A stretch of 64,000 bases of DNA from Campylobacter concisus (GTDB lineage Bacteria; Campylobacterota; Campylobacteria; Campylobacterales; Campylobacteraceae): contig NZ_CP060705.1 of the NCBI RefSeq assembly GCF_003048835.2, forward strand, positions 1,178,001 through 1,242,000, written 5' to 3'. Under the pieces are notes generated by a model. It was not told the origin of the DNA. It saw only the letters and a list, made by a program, of their open reading frames with translations, and did not search any database. Positions 43,745-51,176 of this stretch are shown one piece after another; within the stretch, counting starts at the first letter, position 1, and the number at the start of each line of letters is the position of its first letter. The position numbers and the translations under genes are program-made.

Positions 43745-45811
43745 TTAAATCGCTCTTATTTGATCGAGCGGTTTATCTTTTATGCCCCACTGAGTCATAA
43801 AGACAAAACCATAAAGAGCTGCTGCTACGATGTAGGCTGTGTATTCGTTTGGCATTAGTCCAAATTTCACGCAGATGTTTGGCACAAGAGCTAGAGGCAC
43901 GACTGGGATAAGTAACGCCCTCTCCCAAATCCTAAGCTTTGTGACGTAGTATCCTTGAAGCAAGCTAGAAAAGGCAAACATGCCCACGATCGCCATGCCA
44001 AAGACGAGCAAAATTTCAAGTGGATTGCTCATCCAGACTATCCCTTTTGAGTCAAGCGGATCGCTCGTGTTTATGCTATCAATTAGCATAAGTTTGTTGT
44101 TAAAGAAAAAGGCAAATGGCAAGATCGCCGTTCTTAGATCGTAAAAGAACCCTTGAACGCCAACGGTTATTGGATTTGCTTTAGCGATGCCCGCTGCTGC
44201 GTAGGCTGCGATGCCAACTGGTGGCGTATCATCGGCCAAAATTCCAAAGTAAAATACAAAAAGATGCACGGCGATAGCAGGGATCAAAAAGCCATTTTTA
44301 TGCGCTAAAAACAAGATGACTGGCGCAACAAGGCTTGATACGACGATGTAGTTTGCTGTCGTTGGAAGACCCATGCCAAGGATAAGCGACATAAGAGCTG
44401 TTAAAACTAGGATCATCATGATGTTATCGCCTGCTAAAAGCTCGACTAGATCAGAGAGCACCTGACCAAGGCCAGTAAGCGAGATAGAGCCCACAATGAT
44501 GCCAGCAAGCGCGGTTGCGATGGCTATTGTGGTCATGCTCTTTGCGGCTGCGACCATCGCCCAAAATATATCCTCAAAGCCAAGAAGCACGTCGCTTAGC
44601 CCTACTTTTTCGCCTGAAGCTAGCTTTTTAGTTGGCTCTTGAAAGATCATTATCAAAAATAAAAATCCTATCGCATTAAACGCAGCGGCTATGGCTGACT
44701 CTTTTGCGATTAAAAGCGTGTAAAGCAATATCAAAATCGGCGTTATATAGTGAAGGCCACTTACAAAAATTTTAAATCTTGAGTGAAATTCGCTCTGATT
44801 TATGCCTTTTAGTCCAAGTTTAACACTCTCTAGATGCACGATGAAAAATAGTGACAAATAACAAGCAAATGCTGGGATAACCGCTGCCATCATGACATTT
44901 GTATATGTCATACCTAAAAACTCAGCGATGATAAAAGCAGCCGCACCCATGATAGGAGGCATAAGCTGTCCATTTACGCCAGCTGCAACCTCGATGGCTC
45001 CAGCTTTTGTGCGTGAAAGACCAGCTTTTTTCATAAGCGGTATGGTAAATGTACCAACGGTTACGACGTTTGCTGTTGAGCTACCTGAGACCATGCCAGT
45101 TAGGCCACTTGCGATGACTGAAGCTTTGGCTGGACCACCTCTATATTTGCCAAGAAGTGAGAAGGCTAAATTTATAAAGTATTGTCCAGCGCCTGCCCGC
45201 TCAAGCAATGAGCCAAAAAGAACAAAAAGGTAGATAAAGCTAACACTAACGCCGATAGGCACGCCAAAGACGCCCTCAGTCGTCAAAAACATGTGTCCTG
45301 CGATCTTTTCAAAGCTAGCGCCTTGATGAGCGATGATGTCTGGCATATAAGGACCAAAGTGATCATATATCAAAAATAATATACAAATGATAGGAAGTGC
45401 TGGTCCCATGACACGTCTGCCAGCCTCAAGTAAGACGATGATCGCCAAAAACGATATGACGATATCTTGAGTGATGTAGTCCCCTGTCCTATCAGCTAGC
45501 TCGTAAAAATAAACCGCTGGATAAAGCACGGCAACAACGCCTACAACGCAAAAAACTAGGTCGTAAAATGGCAAACTTGAGTGAGCCTTTTTATGAAAAG
45601 TGACTGGATAGAGCAAAAATACAAGCCCAACCGCAAAAGCTAGGTGCACTGAGCGTGAAATGTTGGTATTTAGCGGAAAATAAGCTATATAAAGCTGAAA
45701 AACTGACCAAGAAAAGCATACAATCGCAATGAAATAGTTGTAAAAATTGCTATTTATCTCCCTTGTTTTTACCTCGACAAATTGTTCTTCGTTGTCTTTG
45801 ACTTCGTTCAT
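43745..45811 (-). CDS. TRAP transporter permease, fused DctQ-DctM (TAXI type)
   Basis: The 688-residue protein has about 16 membrane helices: the first four form the DctQ-like small subunit, the rest the DctM-like large subunit with GFTGMVSGSSTANVVTVGTF and GLPTTANYIVVSSLVAPV. The fused form is the usual partner of TAXI solute receptors, and the receptor gene lies immediately upstream, separated by an 8-bp stem-loop. TAXI TRAP systems import carboxylates or related anions with sodium. The substrate is unknown. Confidence 0.93.
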   Translation of the reverse strand: MNEVKDNEEQFVEVKTREINSNFYNYFIAIVCFSWSVFQLYIAYFPLNTNISRSVHLAFAVGLVFLLYPVTFHKKAHSSLPFYDLVFCVVGVVAVLYPAVYFYELADRTGDYITQDIVISFLAIIVLLEAGRRVMGPALPIICILFLIYDHFGPYMPDIIAHQGASFEKIAGHMFLTTEGVFGVPIGVSVSFIYLFVLFGSLLERAGAGQYFINLAFSLLGKYRGGPAKASVIASGLTGMVSGSSTANVVTVGTFTIPLMKKAGLSRTKAGAIEVAAGVNGQLMPPIMGAAAFIIAEFLGMTYTNVMMAAVIPAFACYLSLFFIVHLESVKLGLKGINQSEFHSRFKIFVSGLHYITPILILLYTLLIAKESAIAAAFNAIGFLFLIMIFQEPTKKLASGEKVGLSDVLLGFEDIFWAMVAAAKSMTTIAIATALAGIIVGSISLTGLGQVLSDLVELLAGDNIMMILVLTALMSLILGMGLPTTANYIVVSSLVAPVILFLAHKNGFLIPAIAVHLFVFYFGILADDTPPVGIAAYAAAGIAKANPITVGVQGFFYDLRTAILPFAFFFNNKLMLIDSINTSDPLDSKGIVWMSNPLEILLVFGMAIVGMFAFSSLLQGYYVTKLRIWERALLIPVVPLALVPNICVKFGLMPNEYTAYIVAAALYGFVFMTQWGIKDKPLDQIRAI

Positions 45812-45871
45812 CTCTCTCCTTTAAAATTTAAATATATAAATTTAGAAGAAATTTGCATATTTAAATTTTAT

Positions 45872-45891
45872 CCAGAGGCAAGAGCCTCTGG
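45872..45891 (-). terminator. Stem-loop between TAXI receptor and permease genes
   Basis: CCAGAGGC-AAGA-GCCTCTGG is a perfect 8-bp stem with a 4-base loop, 10 bases after the receptor stop and about 60 before the permease start. Partial termination or RNA protection here would give more receptor than permease. Confidence 0.65.
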
Positions 45892-45900
45892 AAATTTGAG

Positions 45901-46842
45901 TTATTTTAAGATACCAGCCTCTTTAAATGCAGCCTCTGCAGCTGGGTGAAGCGGAGCTGAAAGACCTTGGACGAGATCTTCTTTATTGACTGATTTTAGT
46001 GCTGGGTGAAGAGTTTTATACTCATCAAAGTTGTCTAAAATAGCTTTTATCACAGCTTTTACAGCCTCATCTTTTGTGTCTTTATTAGTTACCAAAACAG
46101 CTTTTACGCCGATAGTATTTACGTCGTGATCGACGCCGTCATATGAGCCTTTTGGGATCACACCTTTTGCAAAGTATGGTTTTTCTTTAAGAAGATTATC
46201 GATCTCGCTGCCTTCGATATTTAGGATATCAATAGGCAAAGATGTCGCTGCATCAGTGATGTTTGCAGTTGGGTGACCAACAACAAAGCTATAACCATCT
46301 ATCTTTTTATCTTTTAGTGCGTGTGGGCATTCGCCAACTGTTAAAACGCCGCGGTATCCTAGTTTTGAAACGTCAAAGCCTTTTGCTTTAAAGACTTCAA
46401 GCGTGCTCACTTCGTTGCCGCTACCTGGGTTGCCTACGTTGTATTTTTTACCTGCAAAAGACTGGATATCACTTGTTAGGCCGCTATCTTTTGCTACAAC
46501 AAATGCAAGAAGCTCAGGATAGATAGCTACTACTGAGCGTAAATTTTCATCTTTTGCTCCGTCAAATTTGCCAGTGCCATTATATTTATCATAGACGACG
46601 TCACTTTGAACAAAGCCAAAAGTAAGCTCTTTTTTAAGGACGTTATTTACGTTATAAACAGAGCCGCCAGTTGATTGAACAGAGCATTTTACGTCTGTAT
46701 TTTTATTTGCCAAGCGGCAGATCGCTCCACCTATCGGATAGTACGTGCCTGTCATGCCACCAGTGCCGATACTGATAAATTCTTTTGCTGAAAGTGTTGT
46801 TGCCAAAAGCAATCCAGCAAGTGCTAAAGAAGTAGTTTTCAT
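45901..46842 (-). CDS. TAXI-family TRAP solute-binding protein
   Basis: The 313-residue protein has a signal peptide (TSLALAGLLLATTLSA) and the TAXI opening FISIGTGGMTGTYYPIGGAICRL. It captures the ligand in the periplasm for the fused permease encoded downstream. Two cysteine contexts (ICRL, VGECPH) are visible. A TAGAATAAAAT-like -10 lies just upstream on the minus strand. The ligand cannot be deduced; known TAXI proteins bind glutamate or other small carboxylates. Confidence 0.93.
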   Translation of the reverse strand: MKTTSLALAGLLLATTLSAKEFISIGTGGMTGTYYPIGGAICRLANKNTDVKCSVQSTGGSVYNVNNVLKKELTFGFVQSDVVYDKYNGTGKFDGAKDENLRSVVAIYPELLAFVVAKDSGLTSDIQSFAGKKYNVGNPGSGNEVSTLEVFKAKGFDVSKLGYRGVLTVGECPHALKDKKIDGYSFVVGHPTANITDAATSLPIDILNIEGSEIDNLLKEKPYFAKGVIPKGSYDGVDHDVNTIGVKAVLVTNKDTKDEAVKAVIKAILDNFDEYKTLHPALKSVNKEDLVQGLSAPLHPAAEAAFKEAGILK

Positions 46843-47004
46843 CTAAAATCCTTTCAAAAAATTTAAGGCTATTTTATTCTATAAATTTAGCTTTGTATCT
46901 TTTTGATATGATATTTTTATGCCATTTTGGTAAAGTTGCAACTATTCTACACAATCAAGGCTTAAAAAAATATTTTCTTAAGAATAAATTTATATTTCTT
47001 TATA

Positions 47005-47150
47005 GGGCGATTTGATTTTAATAAAACAAGAGCCCAAATATTATTTTTATAGCATGTACGATAATAACTTACTTAGTAAACTCAAATTGAGTTTACTGTA
47101 AGGTCTTGGCAGGCGGCCAATATTTTATTCTCATAGTAGAATAAAAATAT
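47005..47150. other. Cluster of four inverted repeats in a gene-free stretch
   Basis: The gap 46843-47439 has no gene but holds four stems in 150 bases: GGGC...GCCC with an inner TTG-TTTTA/TAAAA-CAA helix (47005-47035); a perfect 11-bp stem on one central base (47075-47097); TTGGC/GCCAA (47106-47120); and TATTTTATTC/TAGAATAAAAATA (47121-47150). The clustering suggests a structured RNA or a regulatory region, but the strand is unknown. The remaining gap, 47151-47388, contains only AT-rich DNA and an imperfect AAGGTAT...ATACCTT pair. Confidence 0.4.
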
Positions 47151-47388
47151 AAAAGCTCAGACAAATCATTATCTCTAAAAACTATTTTCATATATAAAAT
47201 ATCTAAGTTTTGCATAGTAATTTAATAAAATATATTAAAAATAATTAAAGGTATAACACTAAGAATTTTGAAAGGATATCGGAATACCTTATGGTGACTT
47301 TTAGTTATTAACGGAACATAGAATAGCATCATACCACCAATGAGATTATTTGAATTGCTAAATTTATTAACCATTAAGTAACATCATA

Positions 47389-47394
47389 TATAAT
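47389..47394 (+). promoter_or_regulatory. Putative -10 of the YqjD-like module
   Basis: TATAAT lies 46 bases upstream of the first ATG. A short hairpin GAGCT-TC-AGCTC (47402-47413) follows the expected transcription start, and AAAGGAG precedes the ATG. Confidence 0.55.
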
Positions 47395-47439
47395 TATACG
47401 AGAGCTTCAGCTCAAAACAATATTAATAAAGGAGTCCTA

Positions 47440-47739
47440 ATGGCTACTCAAGAGGTAAATTTAGAGTCTTTAAAAAAAGACTTAGATTCTTTGAAAGCAG
47501 ATTTTAAAGATGTTATAAAATCTATCAAAGATATGGGTGCAGAGCGTGCGGAATCCGCTAAAGATAAAATTTTAGACCAACTAAATATCGATGAGATCAA
47601 AAAATACATAGATGATCTAAAATCAAAAGGCAAATACGGCATAGAGAACGTAAACGACGCAATAAAAGAAGATCCGATTAAAAGCATTGCTATTGCTGCA
47701 GGTGTTGGATTTTTAGCTGCCTGGTTATTAAAAAAATAA
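47440..47739 (+). CDS. YqjD/ElaB-like (DUF883) membrane-tethered stress protein
   Basis: The 99-residue protein is mostly amphipathic helix with heptad-like spacing (LESLKKDLDSLKADFKDVIKSI), ending in a glycine-zipper-like C-terminal membrane helix (IAIAAGVGFLAAWLLKK). This is the DUF883 layout of E. coli YqjD and ElaB, C-tail-anchored proteins induced in stationary phase that associate with ribosomes. Its stop overlaps the next ATG (TAATG). Confidence 0.8.
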   Translation: MATQEVNLESLKKDLDSLKADFKDVIKSIKDMGAERAESAKDKILDQLNIDEIKKYIDDLKSKGKYGIENVNDAIKEDPIKSIAIAAGVGFLAAWLLKK

Positions 47740-48008
47740 TGGTGGGCATATCTGAATTTATAGTCTCCGTGGTTGAGCTTATAGATGCTCAAGCTGACGA
47801 TATTAGGTATTCTTTTTTAAAGAGTGCCAATTCAGTTGTACTCAATATAATTGTGGGTGTGATTTGCATCATAGGCTTAGTATTCTTTTTGCTAGGCCTG
47901 CACACGCTCCTTGAAAAAACTATTGGGGAAATTTGGGCGTATTTTGCATGCTCTGCTGTGGCTTTTTTATCTTCAATTATCATATACAAGGTATTCCGTG
48001 CAAAGTGA
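47739..48008 (+). CDS. YqjE-like small membrane protein (holin-superfamily-like)
   Basis: The 89-residue protein has two membrane helices (VVLNIIVGVICIIGLVFFLLG and IWAYFACSAVAFLSSIIIY) and a charged N-terminus with the potential motif LIDAQADDIRYS. Similar two-helix proteins (YqjE/Actinobacterial holin-X-like) follow DUF883 genes in many proteobacteria. It overlaps its upstream neighbour by one base and its downstream neighbour by about eleven, so the three are tightly coupled. Confidence 0.7.
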   Translation: MVGISEFIVSVVELIDAQADDIRYSFLKSANSVVLNIIVGVICIIGLVFFLLGLHTLLEKTIGEIWAYFACSAVAFLSSIIIYKVFRAK

Positions 48009-48234
48009 TATAACAAAAGAAAAGCTAAGAACAGTAGTATCGATGCTAGAGAACAAAAACACAGATAAAAAAAAGCTAAAGCTTGAAGAGGCTAAGCTGA
48101 ATTTACTACTAAATGACCCTTTGCCAAACTTTTCAAAAGAACTCAATCTAATCAGTCGAGGCAATATTAAGCAGGCCTTGATATCAATAATAGATAAAAA
48201 TTTTATAATACCTACCTTAAGCAAATTTCTATAA
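47998..48234 (+). CDS. Third small protein of the YqjD-YqjE-like operon (YqjK position)
   Basis: The open frame begins earlier, but the GTG at 47998, six bases after AAGG, is the likely start, giving 78 residues. The protein is basic and helical (KNTDKKKLKLEEAKLNLLL) with no membrane helix I can see. It occupies the place of E. coli yqjK after yqjD and yqjE, but I see no convincing sequence similarity, so the match is positional only. It overlaps the YqjE-like gene by 11 bases. Confidence 0.55.
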   Translation: MQSDITKEKLRTVVSMLENKNTDKKKLKLEEAKLNLLLNDPLPNFSKELNLISRGNIKQALISIIDKNFIIPTLSKFL

Positions 48235-48312
48235 AAACTAATTTTTTATACTCTTTTCTTACTTTTGATAAAAAAATTAATAAATTTTAGATATAATTAG
48301 CTATATAATTTC

Positions 48313-48400
48313 AAGAGATGACCGTGCCGCCGAAAACGAAGATCTTGAAAACCGTTTAAGGCATAAAAGATTGCCAAATTCTGCCCAAGCGCCATCTCTT
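48313..48400 (+). other. Unusual leader/segment before the entericidin-like gene
   Basis: The otherwise AT-rich gap 48235-48418 contains an 88-base segment richer in G+C, closed by a perfect 8-bp inverted repeat, AAGAGATG (48313-48320) and CATCTCTT (48393-48400). Inside are GGCA (48360-48363), which can pair with TGCC at 48325-48328 or 48372-48375. The segment is open in the entericidin frame and encodes a hydrophilic sequence without a start codon. It could be a structured 5' leader or the residue of an older coding sequence. Confidence 0.35.
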
Positions 48401-48418
48401 AAAAACAAAGGAGTAAAT

Positions 48419-48574
48419 ATGCGTTATTTTCTAACACTGTTGTGCGCTGCCTTTTTTATGGTTGGCTGTTCCAATACTTGGCATGGTGCAAAAGAGGATA
48501 CAGGTAATGCTGTAGAATGGTCAAAAGACAAAGTTAACAAAGGTGCTACCTACGTTAAAGACAAAACAGAATAA
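48419..48574 (+). CDS. Entericidin-like lipoprotein
   Basis: The 51-residue protein has a signal peptide with a lipobox, FFMVGCSNTWHG, then GAKEDTGNAVEWSKDKVNKG, which matches the entericidin EcnA/EcnB pattern of a tiny membrane lipoprotein. Entericidins in E. coli are a toxin/antidote pair linked to stationary-phase lysis; only one such gene is seen here. I choose the ATG at 48419, seven bases after AAAGGAG, over an upstream in-frame TTG. It follows the YqjD-like operon and ends at a terminator. Confidence 0.82.
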   Translation: MRYFLTLLCAAFFMVGCSNTWHGAKEDTGNAVEWSKDKVNKGATYVKDKTE

Positions 48575-48616
48575 TTTTTGTTTTTAATTTAAACGTAGAT
48601 ATTAATTCATTATCCA

Positions 48617-48657
48617 GTGGGTTGAACTTCAATAGTTCGACCCATATAATTTTTCCT
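48617..48657 (+). terminator. Terminator of the entericidin-like gene
   Basis: A 10-bp stem TGGGTTGAAC / GTTCGACCCA (one G-U, 7-base loop) is followed by TATAATTTTT, about 45 bases after the stop. Confidence 0.8.
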
Positions 48658-48696
48658 ATTATATTTTATCTTGCTTTTATAGAATCATATTTATAG

Positions 48697-49347
48697 TCTT
48701 CTTTAAAAGCCAAAAAATTACAACAAGAGAATGAAATTTTAAAATATCTAAATTTAAACATCGCCCAAAACGAGATCATCTGCCTAATGGGTAGCTCAGG
48801 ATGCGGCAAATCGACTTTTCTTTCAGCGTTAAATGGCTTTTTGGAGCAAAAGGGCGGCAGATATAGCGGAGAGATACTATTTAAAGGCGAAAATATCAAA
48901 ACCAAAGACGAAATTTGGCTAAGAAGAAAGCTAGCTATACTTTTTCAAGACGCCACGCTCTTTCCCTTTAGCGTAGAAAGAAATTTGACCTATGCGATGG
49001 AATTTTACGAGGGCAGCATAAAAGATAAGCAAAAAAGAGTAGAAGAACTGCTTAAAAGCGTAAATTTACTAGATGAGATAAATGGCCTAGATATACCAGC
49101 TAGCAAGCTTTCTGGCGGTCAAAAGCAAAGACTTTGCATCGCAAGGATGCTAACTACAAAGCCTGAAGTGCTCATGCTTGATGAGCCTTGCTCGTCGCTT
49201 GATATGAAAAATGTCTTGATCGTAGAGGAGCTTTTAAAAAGCCTGTCGCAAAGATATACGATCATCATCGCCACACACAACGAAGAGCAAGCAAAAAGGC
49301 TTGGCGGCATGATAGTCCGCATAGTGGATAAGAAATTTGCATTTTAA
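48697..49347 (+). pseudogene. PstB-like ABC ATPase lacking a start codon
   Basis: The frame contains a full ABC core: first strand LKAKKLQQENEILKYLNLNI, Walker A MGSSGCGKSTF, Q-loop ILFQDATLFP, signature KLSGGQKQRLCIA, Walker B VLMLDEPCSSLD and the H-loop IIATHNEEQA. The C-terminal half is closest to PstB-type phosphate/molybdate ATPases. The frame opens directly after a TAG at 48694-48696 and has no ATG, GTG or TTG until 48787, inside Walker A. The gene seems cut exactly at its 5' end, just after the entericidin terminator. No permease or binding protein is beside it. An ATT at 48736 is a weak alternative start. Confidence 0.65.
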
Positions 49348-49373
49348 AAGAGCTAGAAATTCTAGCTCTAAAT

Positions 49374-50246
49374 TTAGTCGATAAACCTCTTTGTGATATT
49401 TGCATAGGCATCGATCCTGCGGTCACGTAAAAATGGCCAAATTCTGCGAACTTCTTCGCTTCTTTTCATATCAATTTCTACGATCTTGCACTGCTCGCTA
49501 TGGCTATCTGCGCGGAAAAGCTGCTCGCCTTGTGGCCCAAAAACAAAGCTATTTCCCCAAAACTTAATCCCATCCATCACGCCACTATCATCTTTTTCAA
49601 AGCCCACGCGATTTACTGCGACCACTGGCAGGCCATTTGCCACGCTGTGGCCTCTTTGCACCGCCACCCACGCTTCAAGCTGTCTTGATTTTTCATCCTC
49701 ACTATCGCCCTCAAACCAGCCAATAGCCGTTGGATAGATGAGAATTTTCGCCCCTTTTAGCGCCATGAGCCTTGCTGCCTCTGGATACCACTGATCCCAG
49801 CAGACCAAAAGACCAAGCTTGCCAAGGCTGGTTTCAATAGGCTCAAAGCCGATATCGCCAGGTGTAAAGTAAAATTTCTCGTAAAATCCAGGGTCATCAG
49901 GGATGTGCATTTTTCGGTATTTGCCAGCCACGCTGCCGTCACGCTCGAAGACAAAAGCGGTGTTGTGATAAAGTCCGTCAGCCCTTTTTTCAAAGAGCGA
50001 AGTAACCAAAACTACGCCGTTTTCTTTTGCCACCCTGCCCCAAAAAGCGACATCTTCTTGCCAGTCGTTTGCGTGATCAAAGAAATTTGTATCCTCGCTT
50101 TGGCAAAAGTACTGCGTCTGGTGCAGCTCTTGGCAGACCACGAGATCAGCGCCACCTTTTTTTGCCTCAGCTATTAGCTCAAGCGTCTTTGCGATGGTCG
50201 CCTCTTTTGTCCCTTTAAATTCTTGTTGAAGTAGTGCTACTTTCAT
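49374..50246 (-). CDS. aguB: N-carbamoylputrescine amidase
   Basis: The 290-residue nitrilase-superfamily enzyme has the catalytic triad contexts: E in LVVCQELHQT, K in GKYRKMHIPDD and C in GLLVCWDQWYPEAARL. The specific D-D-P-G-F-Y-E-K-F-Y-F-T-P-G-D segment is characteristic of AguB. It converts N-carbamoylputrescine to putrescine. It stands with agmatine deiminase (51177) and a CDF transporter between, the arrangement also found in C. jejuni. An arginine decarboxylase, needed to make agmatine, is not in the window. Confidence 0.94.
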   Translation of the reverse strand: MKVALLQQEFKGTKEATIAKTLELIAEAKKGGADLVVCQELHQTQYFCQSEDTNFFDHANDWQEDVAFWGRVAKENGVVLVTSLFEKRADGLYHNTAFVFERDGSVAGKYRKMHIPDDPGFYEKFYFTPGDIGFEPIETSLGKLGLLVCWDQWYPEAARLMALKGAKILIYPTAIGWFEGDSEDEKSRQLEAWVAVQRGHSVANGLPVVAVNRVGFEKDDSGVMDGIKFWGNSFVFGPQGEQLFRADSHSEQCKIVEIDMKRSEEVRRIWPFLRDRRIDAYANITKRFID

Positions 50247-50247
50247 C

Positions 50248-51174
50248 TCATCTCCCTTCTTTGTCGTTGTATGGGTCTAAATGCGTGGTTATCTGCCACG
50301 AAAAATCCTTAAATTTCTCTCTTATCTCAGCTTCAAGCGATTCGGCCACCTCGTGCGCATCGTAAAGCGAGATATCTTTGTCAAAAACCAAGTGCAGCGT
50401 TAAAAATATGGTATTTGCGCTCTGCCTTGTGTTTAGATAGTGAAAGTCTGAAATCCTCTGCTTTGCCTTTATCATCTTGATGATCTCAGCTGTGACCTCA
50501 GGGCTTGCTGCGTGATCTAGCAAGACACCAAGGGCGTCTTTGCCAAGACTTATGGCGCTTTGAGCGATGTAGCCACTTATCACGATACCAAAGATCGCAT
50601 CTATCATCACAAATCCGCTAAATTTAATGATAAGCAGCGAGATGATGACTGCTAGGTTGCTAAAAAGGTCGATCTTATAGTGCAGCGCGTCTGCTTTTAT
50701 GATAAGGTTGCCACTTTTTTTAGAAATTTGGTTTAAAAATAGCACCAAACATAACGTCACCACAACCGAAAATACCATCACACCAAGGCTTAAGCCAAGG
50801 TCTATCTCTAAATTTGGCTCACTAAATTTCTTAACGCTCTCATAAAATATATATCCAGCAGCCAGCACGATGATGACACACTCAAATAGCGCTGCTAACG
50901 CCTCTAGCTTTGTGTAGCCAAAGTTAAATCTCTCATCGGCTTGCTTTCTTGACTTTCTAAGCGCAAATAAATTTAAAAGCGAAACGATAAAATCAAGCAT
51001 CGAATCAATCGCCGAACCAAGCACAGCGACTGAGCCGCTAAAAAGCCCTGCTGCAAATTTCACAAGTGCGAGCAAAAAAGCGCATGCTCCAGCTGCGATA
51101 ACGGCCTTATTTTCGCTCTGCGTGCACTCCTGCTTATTTATGCTGTTAAACTCATAATCAAACGGACTTCCCAA
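50248..51174 (-). CDS. Cation diffusion facilitator metal exporter (FieF/ZitB type)
   Basis: The 308-residue protein has six membrane helices and the CDF metal site: SAIDSMLDFIVSLLNL in helix 2 and KADALHYKIDLFSN in helix 5 (D-x-x-x-H... D). A cytoplasmic C-terminal domain of about 80 residues follows. CDF proteins export Zn, Fe, Mn or Co against protons; the residues do not settle which. It is spaced 1 base from aguB and 2 bases from aguA, as in C. jejuni. Why it sits in the polyamine cluster is unknown. Confidence 0.92.
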   Translation of the reverse strand: MGSPFDYEFNSINKQECTQSENKAVIAAGACAFLLALVKFAAGLFSGSVAVLGSAIDSMLDFIVSLLNLFALRKSRKQADERFNFGYTKLEALAALFECVIIVLAAGYIFYESVKKFSEPNLEIDLGLSLGVMVFSVVVTLCLVLFLNQISKKSGNLIIKADALHYKIDLFSNLAVIISLLIIKFSGFVMIDAIFGIVISGYIAQSAISLGKDALGVLLDHAASPEVTAEIIKMIKAKQRISDFHYLNTRQSANTIFLTLHLVFDKDISLYDAHEVAESLEAEIREKFKDFSWQITTHLDPYNDKEGR

Positions 51175-51176
51175 AC

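Noticed and set aside
48318-48359. A 13-codon leader peptide (MTVPPKTKILKTV) before the entericidin-like gene
   Set aside because: The only purine-rich bases lie too close to the ATG to act as a ribosome-binding site, and there is no run of a single amino acid as in attenuators. Kept only as part of the leader finding.
48787-49347. A 186-residue ABC protein beginning at ATG 48787
   Set aside because: The ATG lies at the Walker A motif, so the protein would lack the first strand of the fold; the preceding in-frame sequence clearly belongs to the ABC domain.
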